This document shows positions 42,008 through 49,915 of a stretch of 64,000 nt of DNA, one piece after another. This DNA comes from Streptomyces sp. 130 (GTDB lineage: Bacteria; Actinomycetota; Actinomycetes; Streptomycetales; Streptomycetaceae). The position numbers and the translations under genes are program-made. Where the stretch lies: NCBI RefSeq assembly GCF_007096885.1, contig NZ_VJNO01000027.1, positions 33,287-97,286 of the forward strand, given 5' to 3'. Every line of letters begins with the position of its first letter. Positions within the stretch are counted from its first letter, which is position 1. The notes under the pieces are model-generated. The model did no database searches, was not told the DNA's origin, and worked only from the letters and a program-made list of their open reading frames with translations.

Positions 42008-42987
42008 AGCGTGCTCCAGTCCTGGTCGGGATAGCGGTGCACGGGCGCCGACACATCGTCCAGCGCCTGGCAGATCTCGTCAGGAAGACTAAGCGTCTCC
42101 ACTGACAACGCCTCCGCCAGCTGCTGCGCGTTGCGCGCGCCGACGATCGGTGCCGCGACGCCGGGCCGGTCGCGGACCCAGGCCAGGGCGACCTGGACGG
42201 GCGTGGTGGCCAGCCCGTCCGCCGCGGTCGCCACCGCGTCCACGATCCGGCCCGCCGCGTCGTCCAGGTACGGCTCCACGAAAGGGGCCAGCAGCTCGGA
42301 CGCGCCGCGCGAGCCGGCCGGTGTGCCCGTGCGGTACTTGCCGGTCAGGACGCCCCGGCCGAGCGGCGACGAGGGCAGCAGGCCGAGGCCGAGGTCGAGC
42401 GCGGCGGGCAGCACCTCGCGTTCCACGCCGCGCTGGAGCAGCGAGTACTCCATCTGCGTCGCGGCGAGCCGGGTCCGCGCCCCGGGCGCGGCGAGCTGCC
42501 AGGTCGCGGCCTTCGCGAGCTGCCAGCCGGAGAAGCCGGACACCCCGGCGTAGCGGGCGCGCCCGGAGGACACCGCGAGGTCCAGCGCCTGGAGGGTCTC
42601 CTCCAGCGGGGTGTACGGGTCGAACGCGTGGAGCTGCCACAGGTCCACGTAATCCGTGCCCAGCCGGCTCAGCGAGGCGTCCAGGGCCGCCAGCAGGTGC
42701 CCGCGCGAGGCGTCGACCCTGCGGTACGGGTCGGCGACACTGCCCGCCTTGGTCGCGACGACCAGATCGCCCCTGGGCACCAGGCCGTCCACGAGCCGCC
42801 CGAGCAGATATTCGGCCTCGCCGCCGCCGTACACATCGGCCGTGTCCACCAGGGTGCCGCCCGCCTCCCAGAACACCTTCAGCTGCTCGGCAGCGTCGTG
42901 CTCGTCGGTGTCCCGGCCCCAGGTGAGGGTGCCGAGTCCGATCCTGGACACACGAAGGCCGGTGCGGCCCAGATGCCTCTGCTCCAT
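42004..42987 (-). CDS. Aldo/keto reductase
   Basis: This 327-aa (beta/alpha)8 NADPH-dependent reductase has an intact catalytic tetrad region: DTADVYGGGEAE (Asp, Tyr), VVATKAG (Lys) and WQLHAFDP (His). The cofactor segment IVGARNAQQLAEAL lies near the end. It is closest to YajO/TAS-type AKRs. The physiological substrate is unknown. It is upstream of and coupled to the RecD-like gene. Confidence 0.92.
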   Translation of the reverse strand: MEQRHLGRTGLRVSRIGLGTLTWGRDTDEHDAAEQLKVFWEAGGTLVDTADVYGGGEAEYLLGRLVDGLVPRGDLVVATKAGSVADPYRRVDASRGHLLAALDASLSRLGTDYVDLWQLHAFDPYTPLEETLQALDLAVSSGRARYAGVSGFSGWQLAKAATWQLAAPGARTRLAATQMEYSLLQRGVEREVLPAALDLGLGLLPSSPLGRGVLTGKYRTGTPAGSRGASELLAPFVEPYLDDAAGRIVDAVATAADGLATTPVQVALAWVRDRPGVAAPIVGARNAQQLAEALSVETLSLPDEICQALDDVSAPVHRYPDQDWSTL

Positions 42988-43093
42988 GGGCGCTGAGATT
43001 ACAACCGGCGTGCGGCGGCCCCCTGCCGGATCGACTTCGCGCGCGCTAGAGTCCGGAACCCAAGCACGTTACTGATCGGTAAGGGGTTCGGCC

Positions 43094-44143
43094 ATGCGGC
43101 TCGGCATCAATCTCGGCTACTGGGGCGCGGGGATGGACGGCGACAATCTCGCCGTCGCGCAGGAGGCCGACCGGCTCGGCTACGACGTCTGCTGGGCGGC
43201 CGAGGCGTACGGCTCCGACGCGCCGACCGTGCTGGCCTGGGTGGCCGCGCAGACGGAGTCCATCGACGTCGGCTCGGCCATCCTCCAGATCCCGGCGCGC
43301 CAGCCCGCGATGGCGGCCATGACGGCGGCCACGCTCGACTCCCTGTCCGGCGGCCGGTTCCGGCTCGGCCTCGGGGTGTCCGGCCCGCAGGTCTCCGAGG
43401 GCTGGTACGGAGTCAAGTTCGACAAGCCGCTGGCCCGCACCCGGGAGTACGTGGACATCGTCCGCAAGGCGATGACCCGCGAGCGGCTCTCGTACGAGGG
43501 GGAGCACTGGACGCTCCCGCTGCCGGACGGCCCCGGCAAGCCGCTCAAGCTGACCGTGCACCCGCAGCGCGAGCACATCCCGCTCTACATCGCCGCGATC
43601 GGCCCGAAGAACCTGGAGCAGACCGGCGAGATCGCCGACGGCGCCCTGCTGATCTTCCCCTCGGCCGAGCACCTGGAGGAGACCGCGGTCGGCCATCTGC
43701 GGGCCGGCCGGGAGAAGGCCGGGAAGACGATGGAGGGCTTCGACGTCTGCCCGACCGTCCCGCTCGCCGTCGGCGACGACATCCCCGGCCTCGCGGACAT
43801 GTTCCGCCCCTACACCGCGCTGTACGTCGGCGGCATGGGCAGCGCGAAGCAGAACTTCTACAACCGGCTCGCGCAGCGCATGGGGTACGAGAAGGAGGCC
43901 GCCGAGATCCAGGAGAAGTACCTTTCCGGCGACAAGAGCGGCGCGGCGGCCGCCGTACCGCACCGCCTGATCGACCAGACCACGCTGCTCGGCTCCGTGG
44001 ACCGCATCGCCGAGCGCATGCAGGCGTACGCGGAGGTGGGGGTCACGACCCTGACCCTGGCGCCCGCGGGCTTCACCCTGGACGAGCGGATCGCCGCGCT
44101 CCGGGCCGGCACGGACGCCCTGGAGCGGGCCGGGCTCGCGTGA
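43094..44143 (+). CDS. LLM-class F420-dependent oxidoreductase
   Basis: This 349-aa luciferase-like TIM barrel starts LGINLGYWGAGMDGDNLAVAQEADRLGYDVCWAAEAYGSD and has SGGRFRLGLGVSGPQVSEGWYG and PLYIAAIGPKNLEQTGEIADG, typical of actinobacterial F420-dependent enzymes (TIGR03559-like). It carries hydride via cofactor F420 to an unknown substrate. A TAAGGGG site precedes the ATG. It is divergent from the AKR gene. Confidence 0.9.
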   Translation: MRLGINLGYWGAGMDGDNLAVAQEADRLGYDVCWAAEAYGSDAPTVLAWVAAQTESIDVGSAILQIPARQPAMAAMTAATLDSLSGGRFRLGLGVSGPQVSEGWYGVKFDKPLARTREYVDIVRKAMTRERLSYEGEHWTLPLPDGPGKPLKLTVHPQREHIPLYIAAIGPKNLEQTGEIADGALLIFPSAEHLEETAVGHLRAGREKAGKTMEGFDVCPTVPLAVGDDIPGLADMFRPYTALYVGGMGSAKQNFYNRLAQRMGYEKEAAEIQEKYLSGDKSGAAAAVPHRLIDQTTLLGSVDRIAERMQAYAEVGVTTLTLAPAGFTLDERIAALRAGTDALERAGLA

Positions 44144-44391
44144 CCGGAAGAGGCTCCGCGGCCGTGGTGGGGGCTCGGGGGGTCCTCCCCGCCACGGCCG
44201 TCACGGGGAACAACGCGCCCGGCGCGGCGGGGTCACGGGGCCACGCAAAAACGGTTCGCCCGTCACGGTCGCGCCTCGCGCGCGCGGCTCCCGCATCACC
44301 CGTCCGGCCCAGCCGCCGCCCGCTCCTGTTGCCCGCCTCCGCCCCACGCCGTTGACTGGCGCTCGGCGACGCCGGCACGGAGGTGGCAGTG

Positions 44392-45180
44392 ATGCTCTCG
44401 GCAAAGAACCTGTTCCAGGAGATTCTCGACAACGACGACTCGTTCCGGCTGTTCTGCTCCATCGCGGCCAGCGGCGAGTCCCAGGGCGGCTGGGAGAACG
44501 GCCGGATCGCGGCCCTCGTCCCCGCGAGCCAGCGCCCGCTGGCCCCCAAGATCGCCCGGCACGGCGCCGACGAGGACAAGCACGGCAGGATCTTCAACGC
44601 CCTGCTCAAGAAGCGCGGCCTGCAGCCCGCGCCCGTCCCGCCGGACACCGACTACACGATGCTCCTGGAGCGCCACGGCATCGGGCTCGCGCACGAGCAG
44701 CTGGGCCGCGAGGAGCCGCTGACCGAGCGCGACATCATCACGTATCTGGCCCACAGCAGGGTCACCGAGCAGCGCGCGTCCGAGCAGATGCGGCTGCTGC
44801 ACAAGTACTTCGCCGACCACCCCGAGCTCGGCCGCGCGGTCCGGATGATCTCCGACGACGAGGACAACCACCTCGCGTACTGCCACGAGGAGCTGCTGCG
44901 CTTCGCGCGGGCCGGGCACGGCCGCACGATCCAGCGCATCCTGCGCGAGTGCGCGCTCGCCGAGATCCGGATCTACCGCGACGTCAGCCTCGCCGTCATG
45001 GACCACATGGGCCGGGTGCTCGGCTGGTCCCGCGCGAAGGCCGGGGTGCTCGCCGCGGGCATCCACGCCATGTACGCCTACGAGCGCCTCGGCGGCTGGC
45101 GGCGCATGGTCAGCCTGGCACCGCCCACCCGGCGCGACGCCCTCGGCGGACCCGCGACGCCCGCGCCGGAGTACGCCTGA
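44392..45180 (+). CDS. Ferritin-like domain protein
   Basis: This 262-aa helical protein has paired carboxylate/His ligands for a diiron or similar centre: ARHGADEDKHGRIF (about residue 58) and MISDDEDNHLAYCHEELL (about 155). It is a four-helix-bundle relative of rubrerythrin-type ferritin-like proteins common in actinobacteria. The catalytic role is unknown (oxidase or iron handling). A good ACGGAGGTGG site precedes the ATG at 44392. The 248-bp gap upstream holds a TTGACT at 44352 that may be a -35, and no other gene. Confidence 0.82.
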   Translation: MLSAKNLFQEILDNDDSFRLFCSIAASGESQGGWENGRIAALVPASQRPLAPKIARHGADEDKHGRIFNALLKKRGLQPAPVPPDTDYTMLLERHGIGLAHEQLGREEPLTERDIITYLAHSRVTEQRASEQMRLLHKYFADHPELGRAVRMISDDEDNHLAYCHEELLRFARAGHGRTIQRILRECALAEIRIYRDVSLAVMDHMGRVLGWSRAKAGVLAAGIHAMYAYERLGGWRRMVSLAPPTRRDALGGPATPAPEYA

Positions 45181-45198
45181 GGCCCGGGGCCGGGGGCG

Positions 45199-46194
45199 CT
45201 ACAGCCAGCCGCGCCGCTTGAACTGGCGGTACAGTCCCAGCACCGCCCCCGCCATCAGCAGCAGCACCAGCGGGTAGGAGCCGACCCACCGCAGCTCCGG
45301 CATGTGCTCGAAGTTCATCCCGTAGATCCCCGCGACCATCGTCGGCACCGCGGCCATCGCCGCCCAGGCGGAGATCTTGCGCATGTCGTCGTTCTGCCGC
45401 ACCCCCATCTGCGCGAGATGCGCGGACAGGATGTCGGACAGCAGCCGGTCAAGACCCTCCACCTGCTCGTTCGCCCGGGTCAGATGGTCCTGGACGTCCC
45501 GGAAGAACGGCTGCGCGTGCTCCTGGACGAACGGCACCCCCGCACTCGCCAGCCGGGCCATCGGCGCGGCCAGCGGAACGGTCGCCCGGCGGAATTCGAG
45601 GACCTGGCGCTTGAAGGTGTAGATGCGCGCCGCGGTGTTCTTGGAGTCGTCCGTACCGCTCGGCGCGAAGACCTGCGTCTCCAGCTCCTCCAGATCGACC
45701 TGGAGCTCGCCCGCCACGTCTATGTAGTGGTCCACGATGGCGTCGCTCACCGCGTACAGGACCGATGTCGGCCCGTGCCGCAGCACCTCGGGCTCGGACT
45801 CCAGGCGGCGGCGCACGGCCGCCAGCGGCGCGCCCTCGCCGTGCCGCACGGTCACCACGAATGAGTCGCCCATGAACACCATCAGCTCGTGCGTGGTGAC
45901 CGTGTCGCTGTCGTGGTCGTACAGGACCGGCTTGATCACCGCGAACAGCGAGTCGTCGTACACCTCCAGCTTCGGCCGCTGGTGGGCGGAGAGGGCGTCC
46001 TCGACGGCCAGCGGGTGCAGCCCGAACTCGCTGCTGACGAGGTCGAACTCCCTCTCCGTCGGCTCGTGCAGGCCGATCCAGAGGAACGCGTCGCCGGACT
46101 CCCGCGCCTGGGCGAGGGCGTCGGAGAAGTCGGCGGGGCCCTCGGTCCGGCGTCCGTCGCGATAGATGGCGCAGTCGACAATCACGGCGCGCAT
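45199..46194 (-). CDS. corA: CorA-family Mg2+/Co2+ transporter
   Basis: This 331-aa protein has a large cytoplasmic N-domain and two C-terminal transmembrane helices. The signature YGMNFEHMPEL loop follows helix 1 (AAMAAVPTMVAGIYGMN), and the protein ends with a basic tail (YRQFKRRGWL). It forms a pentameric Mg2+ channel. The ATG at 46194 with CAGGGAAGA upstream is chosen over a longer frame. Confidence 0.93.
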   Translation of the reverse strand: MRAVIVDCAIYRDGRRTEGPADFSDALAQARESGDAFLWIGLHEPTEREFDLVSSEFGLHPLAVEDALSAHQRPKLEVYDDSLFAVIKPVLYDHDSDTVTTHELMVFMGDSFVVTVRHGEGAPLAAVRRRLESEPEVLRHGPTSVLYAVSDAIVDHYIDVAGELQVDLEELETQVFAPSGTDDSKNTAARIYTFKRQVLEFRRATVPLAAPMARLASAGVPFVQEHAQPFFRDVQDHLTRANEQVEGLDRLLSDILSAHLAQMGVRQNDDMRKISAWAAMAAVPTMVAGIYGMNFEHMPELRWVGSYPLVLLLMAGAVLGLYRQFKRRGWL

Positions 46195-46255
46195 TCTTCC
46201 CTGCTTCCGGCCCGGTATGCACCTTTGGCCCCGCCGGGAAACCGGGCCGCGCCCG

Positions 46256-46261
46256 TACGCT
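46256..46261 (+). promoter_or_regulatory. -10 box TACGCT, leaderless arrangement
   Basis: It ends seven bases before the ATG of the histidine phosphatase gene; the same hexamer serves mshC. Confidence 0.5.
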
Positions 46262-46268
46262 GGACGGC

Positions 46269-46967
46269 ATGCCCACCCTGATCCTCGTACGCCACGGACG
46301 CTCCACCGCCAACACCGCCGGGGTGCTCGCGGGCCGGACCCCCGGCGTCGCCCTCGACGAGCGGGGCGCCGCACAGGCCGCCGCGCTCCCCGGCCGGCTG
46401 GCCGCCCTGCCGCTCGCCGCCGCCGTCAGCAGCCCCCTGCAACGCTGCCGGGAGACCCTGGAACCCCTGCTGGCCGCCCGCCCCGACCTGCCGCTGCACG
46501 TGGAGGACCGGATCAGCGAGTGCGACTACGGCGACTGGTCGGGCCGCAAGCTCGCCGAACTCACCGACGAACCGCTGATGACCGTGGTCCAGCAGCACCC
46601 CTCCGCCGCCGCGTTCCCCGGAGGCGAGTCGATGCGCGCGATGCAGGCCCGCGCCGTCGAGGCGGTACGGGACTGGAACGCGCGGATCGAGGCGGAGCAC
46701 GGCGAGAACGCCGTCTACGTCATGTGCTCGCACGGCGACATCATCAAGTCCCTGGTCGCCGACGCGCTCGGCATGCACCTGGACCTCTTCCAGCGCGTCC
46801 ACGCCGACCCGTGCTCGGTCACCGCGATCCGCTACACGAGGCTCCGCCCCTATCTGCTGCGCCTCGGCGACACGGGCGACCTCGCCGGACTCGCGCCCCG
46901 CGAGCCGGGCCCGGACGCCGCCGCCGGGCAGGACGCGGCGGTAGGGGGCGGCGCTGGGGCGCCGTGA
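46269..46967 (+). CDS. Histidine phosphatase, MSMEG_4193 family
   Basis: This 232-aa protein has the branch-1 histidine phosphatase motif LVRHGRSTAN (catalytic His8), the second-site ECDYGDWSGRKL and MCSHGDIIKSLVADALGM (second His). This subfamily is found next to mshC in mycothiol producers. The substrate is not known to me. It begins the conserved run phosphatase, DUF3090, SCO1664-like protein, mshC. Confidence 0.9.
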   Translation: MPTLILVRHGRSTANTAGVLAGRTPGVALDERGAAQAAALPGRLAALPLAAAVSSPLQRCRETLEPLLAARPDLPLHVEDRISECDYGDWSGRKLAELTDEPLMTVVQQHPSAAAFPGGESMRAMQARAVEAVRDWNARIEAEHGENAVYVMCSHGDIIKSLVADALGMHLDLFQRVHADPCSVTAIRYTRLRPYLLRLGDTGDLAGLAPREPGPDAAAGQDAAVGGGAGAP

Positions 46968-47060
46968 TCGCCGCGCGCAGTAGGGTGGACGCGCCGTAGA
47001 ACGCTTTCCGAGGCTCCGGCCCACCCTCATCTGCCCGCCGACTCTCAAGGGAGACAGGAC

Positions 47061-47651
47061 GTGTCCCGTCAGGTGTTCCTCTACGACCCCCCGGACCGCT
47101 TCGTGGCCGGCACGGTCGGGCTGCCTGGACGCCGTACGTTCTTCCTGCAGGCATCCTCAGGCGGACGTGTCACCAGCGTGGCCCTGGAGAAGACCCAGGT
47201 CGCCGCGCTCGCCGAGCGCGTGGACGAACTCCTCGACGAGGTCGTACGCCGCACCGGCGGGAACTCCCCGGTGCCCGCGGTCGCCCCGATGGACGTCACC
47301 GACACCGCGCCGCTCGACGTCCCCGTCGAGGAGGAGTTCCGCGTCGGCACCATGGCGCTCGCCTGGGACGGCGAGGAGCAGCGCATGATCGTCGAGGCGC
47401 AGGCCCTGGTCGAGCTGGACGCCGACTCCGTCGAGGACCTCGCCGAGGCCGAGGAGCGGCTGCTCCAGGACGAGGAGAACGGCCCGCCCATGCTCCGCGT
47501 CCGGCTCACCGGCGCCCAGGCCCGCGCCTTCGCCAAGCGCGCCCTGGACGTGGTCAACGCCGGCCGCCCGCCCTGCCCGCTGTGCAGCCTGCCGCTCGAC
47601 CCGGAAGGACACGTATGCCCGCGCCAGAACGGATACCGCCGGGGCGCCTGA
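47061..47651 (+). CDS. DUF3090 family protein
   Basis: This 196-aa actinobacterial protein (SRQVFLYDPPDRFVAGTVGLPGRRTFFLQA ... VRLTGAQARAFAKRALDVVNAGRPPCPLCSLPLDPEGHVCPRQNGY) ends in a CPLC...HVCPR cysteine-histidine cluster that probably binds zinc. It is always near mshC in actinobacteria as far as I recall; its biochemical role is unknown. It has a GGGAGAC site upstream and overlaps the next gene by 37 bp. Confidence 0.9.
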   Translation: MSRQVFLYDPPDRFVAGTVGLPGRRTFFLQASSGGRVTSVALEKTQVAALAERVDELLDEVVRRTGGNSPVPAVAPMDVTDTAPLDVPVEEEFRVGTMALAWDGEEQRMIVEAQALVELDADSVEDLAEAEERLLQDEENGPPMLRVRLTGAQARAFAKRALDVVNAGRPPCPLCSLPLDPEGHVCPRQNGYRRGA

Positions 47652-48454
47652 TCGACGCGGAGCAGGTCGCCCTGCTGGCCGAGGGCACCCTCACCGTCCT
47701 CGGGCAGGTCTGCGGGGCGTCCAACGCGGTGCTGTACTGCTCCGTCGCCCACGAGGGCGAGGAGGCGCACTGCGTGTACAAGCCCGTGGCGGGCGAGCAG
47801 CCGCTCTGGGACTTCCCCGACGGCACCCTCGCCCAGCGCGAGGTGGCCGCCTACGAGGTCTCCGAGGCCATGGGCTGGGGGCTGATCCCGCCGACCGTGC
47901 TCCGGGACGGGCCGTACGGCCGGGGCATGTGCCAGCTGTGGATCGACGCCGAGCAACCGGGCGAGGACGAGCCCGGACTGCTCGCCCTCGTCGAGGACGA
48001 GGAGCCCGGGGAGGGCTGGAAGGCGGTCGCGTTCGCCGAGGTGGGGGAGGGGAGGACCGCCCTGCTCGTGCACGCGGACGACCCCCGGCTGCGGCGGCTC
48101 GCCGTCCTGGACGCCGTCATCAACAACGGCGACCGCAAGGGCGGCCACCTGCTGCCCGCCCCCGGCGGCCGGCTCTACGGCATCGACCACGGGGTGACCT
48201 TCAACGCCGACGACAAGCTGCGCACCCTGCTGTGGGGCTGGGCGGGCGAGCCCCTGACCGCCGAGGCCGTCGAGGTCCTGGCCCGGCTGGCCGCGGCACT
48301 GGAGCCCGGCGCCCCGCTGGTCACCCGGCTGGCCGAACTCATCACGGCGGCCGAGATCGAGGCCCTGCGGGCCCGCGTGGCCGGCCTGCGGACGACCGGG
48401 CTGCACCGGGAGCCCAGCGGCGAGTGGCCCGCCATCCCCTGGCCGCCGGTCTGA
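47615..48454 (+). CDS. SCO1664-family protein (phosphatidylinositol-kinase-like fold)
   Basis: This 279-aa protein is of the SCO1664 family (TIGR03843), distantly related to PI3/PI4 kinases and HipA-like folds: CVYKPVAGEQPLWDFPDGTLAQREVAAYEVSEAMGW (ATP-lysine region), then LDAVINNGDRKGGHLLPAPGG and YGIDHGVTFN (catalytic N/D and metal DH). It is the third member of the conserved mshC neighbourhood. A GGAAGGA site lies inside the DUF3090 gene. Substrate unknown; an inositol-containing compound would fit the fold and mycothiol context but is unproven. Confidence 0.88.
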   Translation: MPAPERIPPGRLIDAEQVALLAEGTLTVLGQVCGASNAVLYCSVAHEGEEAHCVYKPVAGEQPLWDFPDGTLAQREVAAYEVSEAMGWGLIPPTVLRDGPYGRGMCQLWIDAEQPGEDEPGLLALVEDEEPGEGWKAVAFAEVGEGRTALLVHADDPRLRRLAVLDAVINNGDRKGGHLLPAPGGRLYGIDHGVTFNADDKLRTLLWGWAGEPLTAEAVEVLARLAAALEPGAPLVTRLAELITAAEIEALRARVAGLRTTGLHREPSGEWPAIPWPPV

Positions 48455-48550
48455 CGCCGGTCCGCCCCGACGCACGCCGGGCGCGGCGGCGCAAGAGTGC
48501 CTCTTCGGTCAGATCCCCCCTCCGGTTCGTATCCGGAAGCCGCGTCCGGT

Positions 48551-48556
48551 TACGCT
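48551..48556 (+). promoter_or_regulatory. -10 box TACGCT of mshC, leaderless arrangement
   Basis: It ends six bases before the mshC ATG; no Shine-Dalgarno is present. Confidence 0.5.
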
Positions 48557-48562
48557 CGTGAC

Positions 48563-49792
48563 ATGCATGCCTGGCCCGCTTCTGAGGTCCCCGCCCTGCC
48601 CGGCAAGGGCCGCGACCTTCGGATTCACGACACCGCGACCGGCGGACGGATCACCCTTGACCCCGGTCCCGTCGCCCGCATCTACGTCTGCGGCATCACG
48701 CCGTACGACGCGACCCACATGGGTCATGCGGCGACCTACAACGCGTTCGACCTCGTGCAGCGCGTGTGGCTCGACACCAAGCGGCAGGTTCACTACGTCC
48801 AGAACGTGACGGACGTGGACGACCCGCTGCTGGAGCGGGCCGTGCGCGACGGACAGGACTGGACCGAGCTCGCGGAGCGCGAGACGGCCCTGTTCCGCGA
48901 GGACATGACCGCGCTCCGCATGCTCCCGCCGCGCCACTACATCGGCGCCGTCGAGGCGATACCCGGCATCGTGCCGCTCGTGGAACGCCTCCGCGACGCG
49001 GGCGCCGCCTACGAGCTCGACGGCGACATCTACTTCTCCGTCGACACCGACCCGCACTTCGGCGAGGTCTCCAACCTCGACGCCGAGGCGATGCGGCTGC
49101 TCTCGGCCGAACGCGGCGGCGACCCGGAGCGCCCCGGCAAGAAGAACCCGCTCGACCCGATGCTCTGGATGGCCGCCCGCGAGGGCGAGCCGAGCTGGGA
49201 CGGCGGCTCCCTCGGCGCGGGCCGGCCCGGCTGGCACATCGAGTGCGTGGCCATCGCCCTCGACCACCTCGGCATGGGCTTCGACGTCCAGGGCGGCGGC
49301 TCCGACCTCGCCTTCCCGCACCACGAGATGGGTGCCTCGCACGCCCAGGTGCTGACCGGCGAGCACCCCTTCGCCCAGGCGTACGTGCACGCCGGCATGG
49401 TCGCCCTGGACGGCGAGAAGATGTCCAAGTCCAAGGGCAACCTCGTCTTCGTCTCCGCGTTGCGCCGCGACGGCGTGGACCCGGCCGCCATCCGCCTGGC
49501 CCTCCTCGCCCACCACTACCGCTCCGACTGGGAGTGGACCGACCAGGTGCTCGCCGACGCCGTGGCCCGCCTCGGCCGCTGGCGCGCCGCCGTCTCCCGC
49601 CCGGACGGGCTGTCCGCGGACGCCCTGGTCGAGGAGGTCCGCGCGGCCCTGGCCGACGACCTGGACGCCCCGGCCGCGCTGGCCGCCGTCGACCGCTGGG
49701 CCGAGCGGCAGGCCGCCGAGGGCGGTTCGGACGAGGGGGCGCCCGGACTCGTCTCCCGCACCGTGGACGCCCTCCTCGGTGTGGCTCTGTAG
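48563..49792 (+). CDS. mshC: Cysteine:GlcN-Ins ligase MshC
   Basis: This 409-aa enzyme is related to cysteinyl-tRNA synthetase. It adenylates cysteine and joins it to 1-D-myo-inosityl-2-amino-2-deoxy-alpha-D-glucopyranoside in mycothiol synthesis. It has the HIGH-like THMGHAATYN, zinc/cysteine-binding Cys in VCGITPYDATH (about residue 43), WHIECVAIAL, HHEMGASHAQ and the KMSKSKGN loop (about 288). The tRNA-anticodon-binding domain is absent, as expected. The ATG at 48563 fits the -10 box six bases upstream. Confidence 0.96.
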   Translation: MHAWPASEVPALPGKGRDLRIHDTATGGRITLDPGPVARIYVCGITPYDATHMGHAATYNAFDLVQRVWLDTKRQVHYVQNVTDVDDPLLERAVRDGQDWTELAERETALFREDMTALRMLPPRHYIGAVEAIPGIVPLVERLRDAGAAYELDGDIYFSVDTDPHFGEVSNLDAEAMRLLSAERGGDPERPGKKNPLDPMLWMAAREGEPSWDGGSLGAGRPGWHIECVAIALDHLGMGFDVQGGGSDLAFPHHEMGASHAQVLTGEHPFAQAYVHAGMVALDGEKMSKSKGNLVFVSALRRDGVDPAAIRLALLAHHYRSDWEWTDQVLADAVARLGRWRAAVSRPDGLSADALVEEVRAALADDLDAPAALAAVDRWAERQAAEGGSDEGAPGLVSRTVDALLGVAL

Positions 49793-49830
49793 CTCCTTCC
49801 TCGTAACTCTCCGTCGTAGCAGCCGAGTTC

Positions 49831-49867
49831 ACCGGCCCCGGACTTCTTCACGAAGTTCGGGGCCGGT
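49831..49867 (+). terminator. Terminator after mshC
   Basis: A 16-bp stem ACCGGCCCCGGACTTC/GAAGTTCGGGGCCGGT with one G-T pair and a 5-nt loop, followed by TCCGTTTTG. Confidence 0.88.
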
Positions 49868-49899
49868 TCCGTTTTGTCCATGGTCAAATGCTCGGTGCT

Positions 49900-49912
49900 G
49901 CGCTAAAAGCGC
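49900..49912. promoter_or_regulatory. Palindrome GCGCT-AAA-AGCGC before the GH31 gene
   Basis: It ends three bases before the GH31 start codon. It could be an operator for a sugar-responsive regulator, or could affect translation; no Shine-Dalgarno is seen. Confidence 0.4.
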
Positions 49913-49915
49913 TCT

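Noticed and set aside
44144..44391. Possible small gene between the LLM and ferritin-like genes
   Set aside because: Short frames are present but have no start context or protein-like composition; only a TTGACT hexamer near 44352 stands out.
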